NCBI GenBank assembly: GCA_964505995.1
Contig: CAZDLB010000016.1
Coordinates: forward strand, 1-22,298
DNA: 22,298 nucleotides
Origin: JAJRVH01 sp964505995
GTDB lineage: Bacteria > Pseudomonadota > Zetaproteobacteria > Mariprofundales > Mariprofundaceae
Reading direction: 5' to 3'
Positions 22,191-22,298 of this stretch are shown here, piece by piece. The position numbers were made by a program, and so were the translations under genes. A model generated the notes under the pieces. It was not told the origin of the DNA. It worked only from the letters and a program-made list of their open reading frames with translations, and did not search any database. The number at the start of each line of letters is the position of its first letter. Positions within the stretch are counted from its first letter, which is position 1.

Positions 22191-22298
22191 CTAGACCAGT
22201 CCGCCAAGCGCCTTCTGGCAGATATCGATCAGGGGATCGGGATAGACGCCAAGAGCGACGATGGCGATCGTCGTGACGACGACGGTGGCCTGCATCAG
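22191..22298 (-). CDS. nuoN: NADH-quinone oxidoreductase subunit N, C-terminal fragment
   Basis: The last 35 residues of a protein enter from the right edge and stop with TAG at 22191-22193. They form a hydrophobic helix (ATVVVTTIAIVALGVYP) followed by DPLIDICQKAL. This VxxLGxxPxxLxxxxxxA ending is typical of NuoN, the membrane antiporter-like subunit of complex I, whose gene usually closes the nuo operon. MrpD-type antiporters can look similar, so the call rests on a short match. The roughly 70 bases after the stop show a CTGGCGCCAG palindrome but no T-tract, so no intrinsic terminator is evident before the rpmE promoter. Confidence 0.75.
   Translation of the reverse strand: MMQATVVVTTIAIVALGVYPDPLIDICQKALGGLV

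Overview
The window is a dense, GC-rich stretch of ordinary bacterial chromosome. It comes from a Gram-negative organism, most likely in Pseudomonadota: it has an EnvC-type divisome activator, XerC, DUF484, RlmH/RsfS, DUF502 and a divergent polysaccharide deacetylase. The gene mix would fit Zetaproteobacteria or an early-branching gammaproteobacterium, but nothing here fixes the class. A run of exactly 100 N at 20062-20161 shows that this is a draft scaffold or MAG.

Almost everything lies on the minus strand. Read in transcription order (high to low coordinate), the window starts with the 3' end of nuoN. Next comes a ribosomal protein unit, rpmE-rplU-rpmA, with a visible promoter and a strong intrinsic terminator. 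Then follows a run of 22 genes in one direction: obgE, proB, proA, nadD, rsfS, rlmH, envC, ctpA, divergent polysaccharide deacetylase, DUF502, a TPR/NTF2-like protein, an L,D-transpeptidase-like protein, DUF484-GGDEF, xerC, a CHASE2 adenylate cyclase, dnaX, ybaB, recR, yggS, proC, yggT and yggU. At least 12 of these junctions overlap (TGATG, TAATG, ATGA, GTGA, TTGA or longer), and no gap exceeds 78 bases apart from the assembly gap. At the left edge a plus-strand gene with two cyclic-nucleotide-binding domains converges on the run. It may be preceded by the tail of a relative.

Functionally the run joins conserved modules: ribosome assembly and modification (obgE, rsfS, rlmH, L21/L27/L31), proline synthesis (proB, proA, proC), NAD synthesis (nadD), envelope and septal peptidoglycan remodelling (envC, ctpA, the deacetylase-like protein, the transpeptidase-like protein), chromosome maintenance (xerC, dnaX, ybaB, recR) and PLP homeostasis (yggS). 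Two second-messenger enzymes sit inside it on either side of xerC: a DUF484-GGDEF fusion predicted to make c-di-GMP and a CHASE2 cyclase predicted to make cAMP. A possible cAMP receptor lies at the left edge.

I see no phage, insertion sequence, CRISPR, toxin-antitoxin, defence or biosynthetic cluster, and no tRNA or rRNA. The features most worth a second look are the DUF484-GGDEF fusion beside xerC, the adjacent TPR and transpeptidase genes that share a duplicated C-terminal domain, the cyclic nucleotide genes, the palindrome over the rpmE promoter, and the unresolved gap in obgE/proB.
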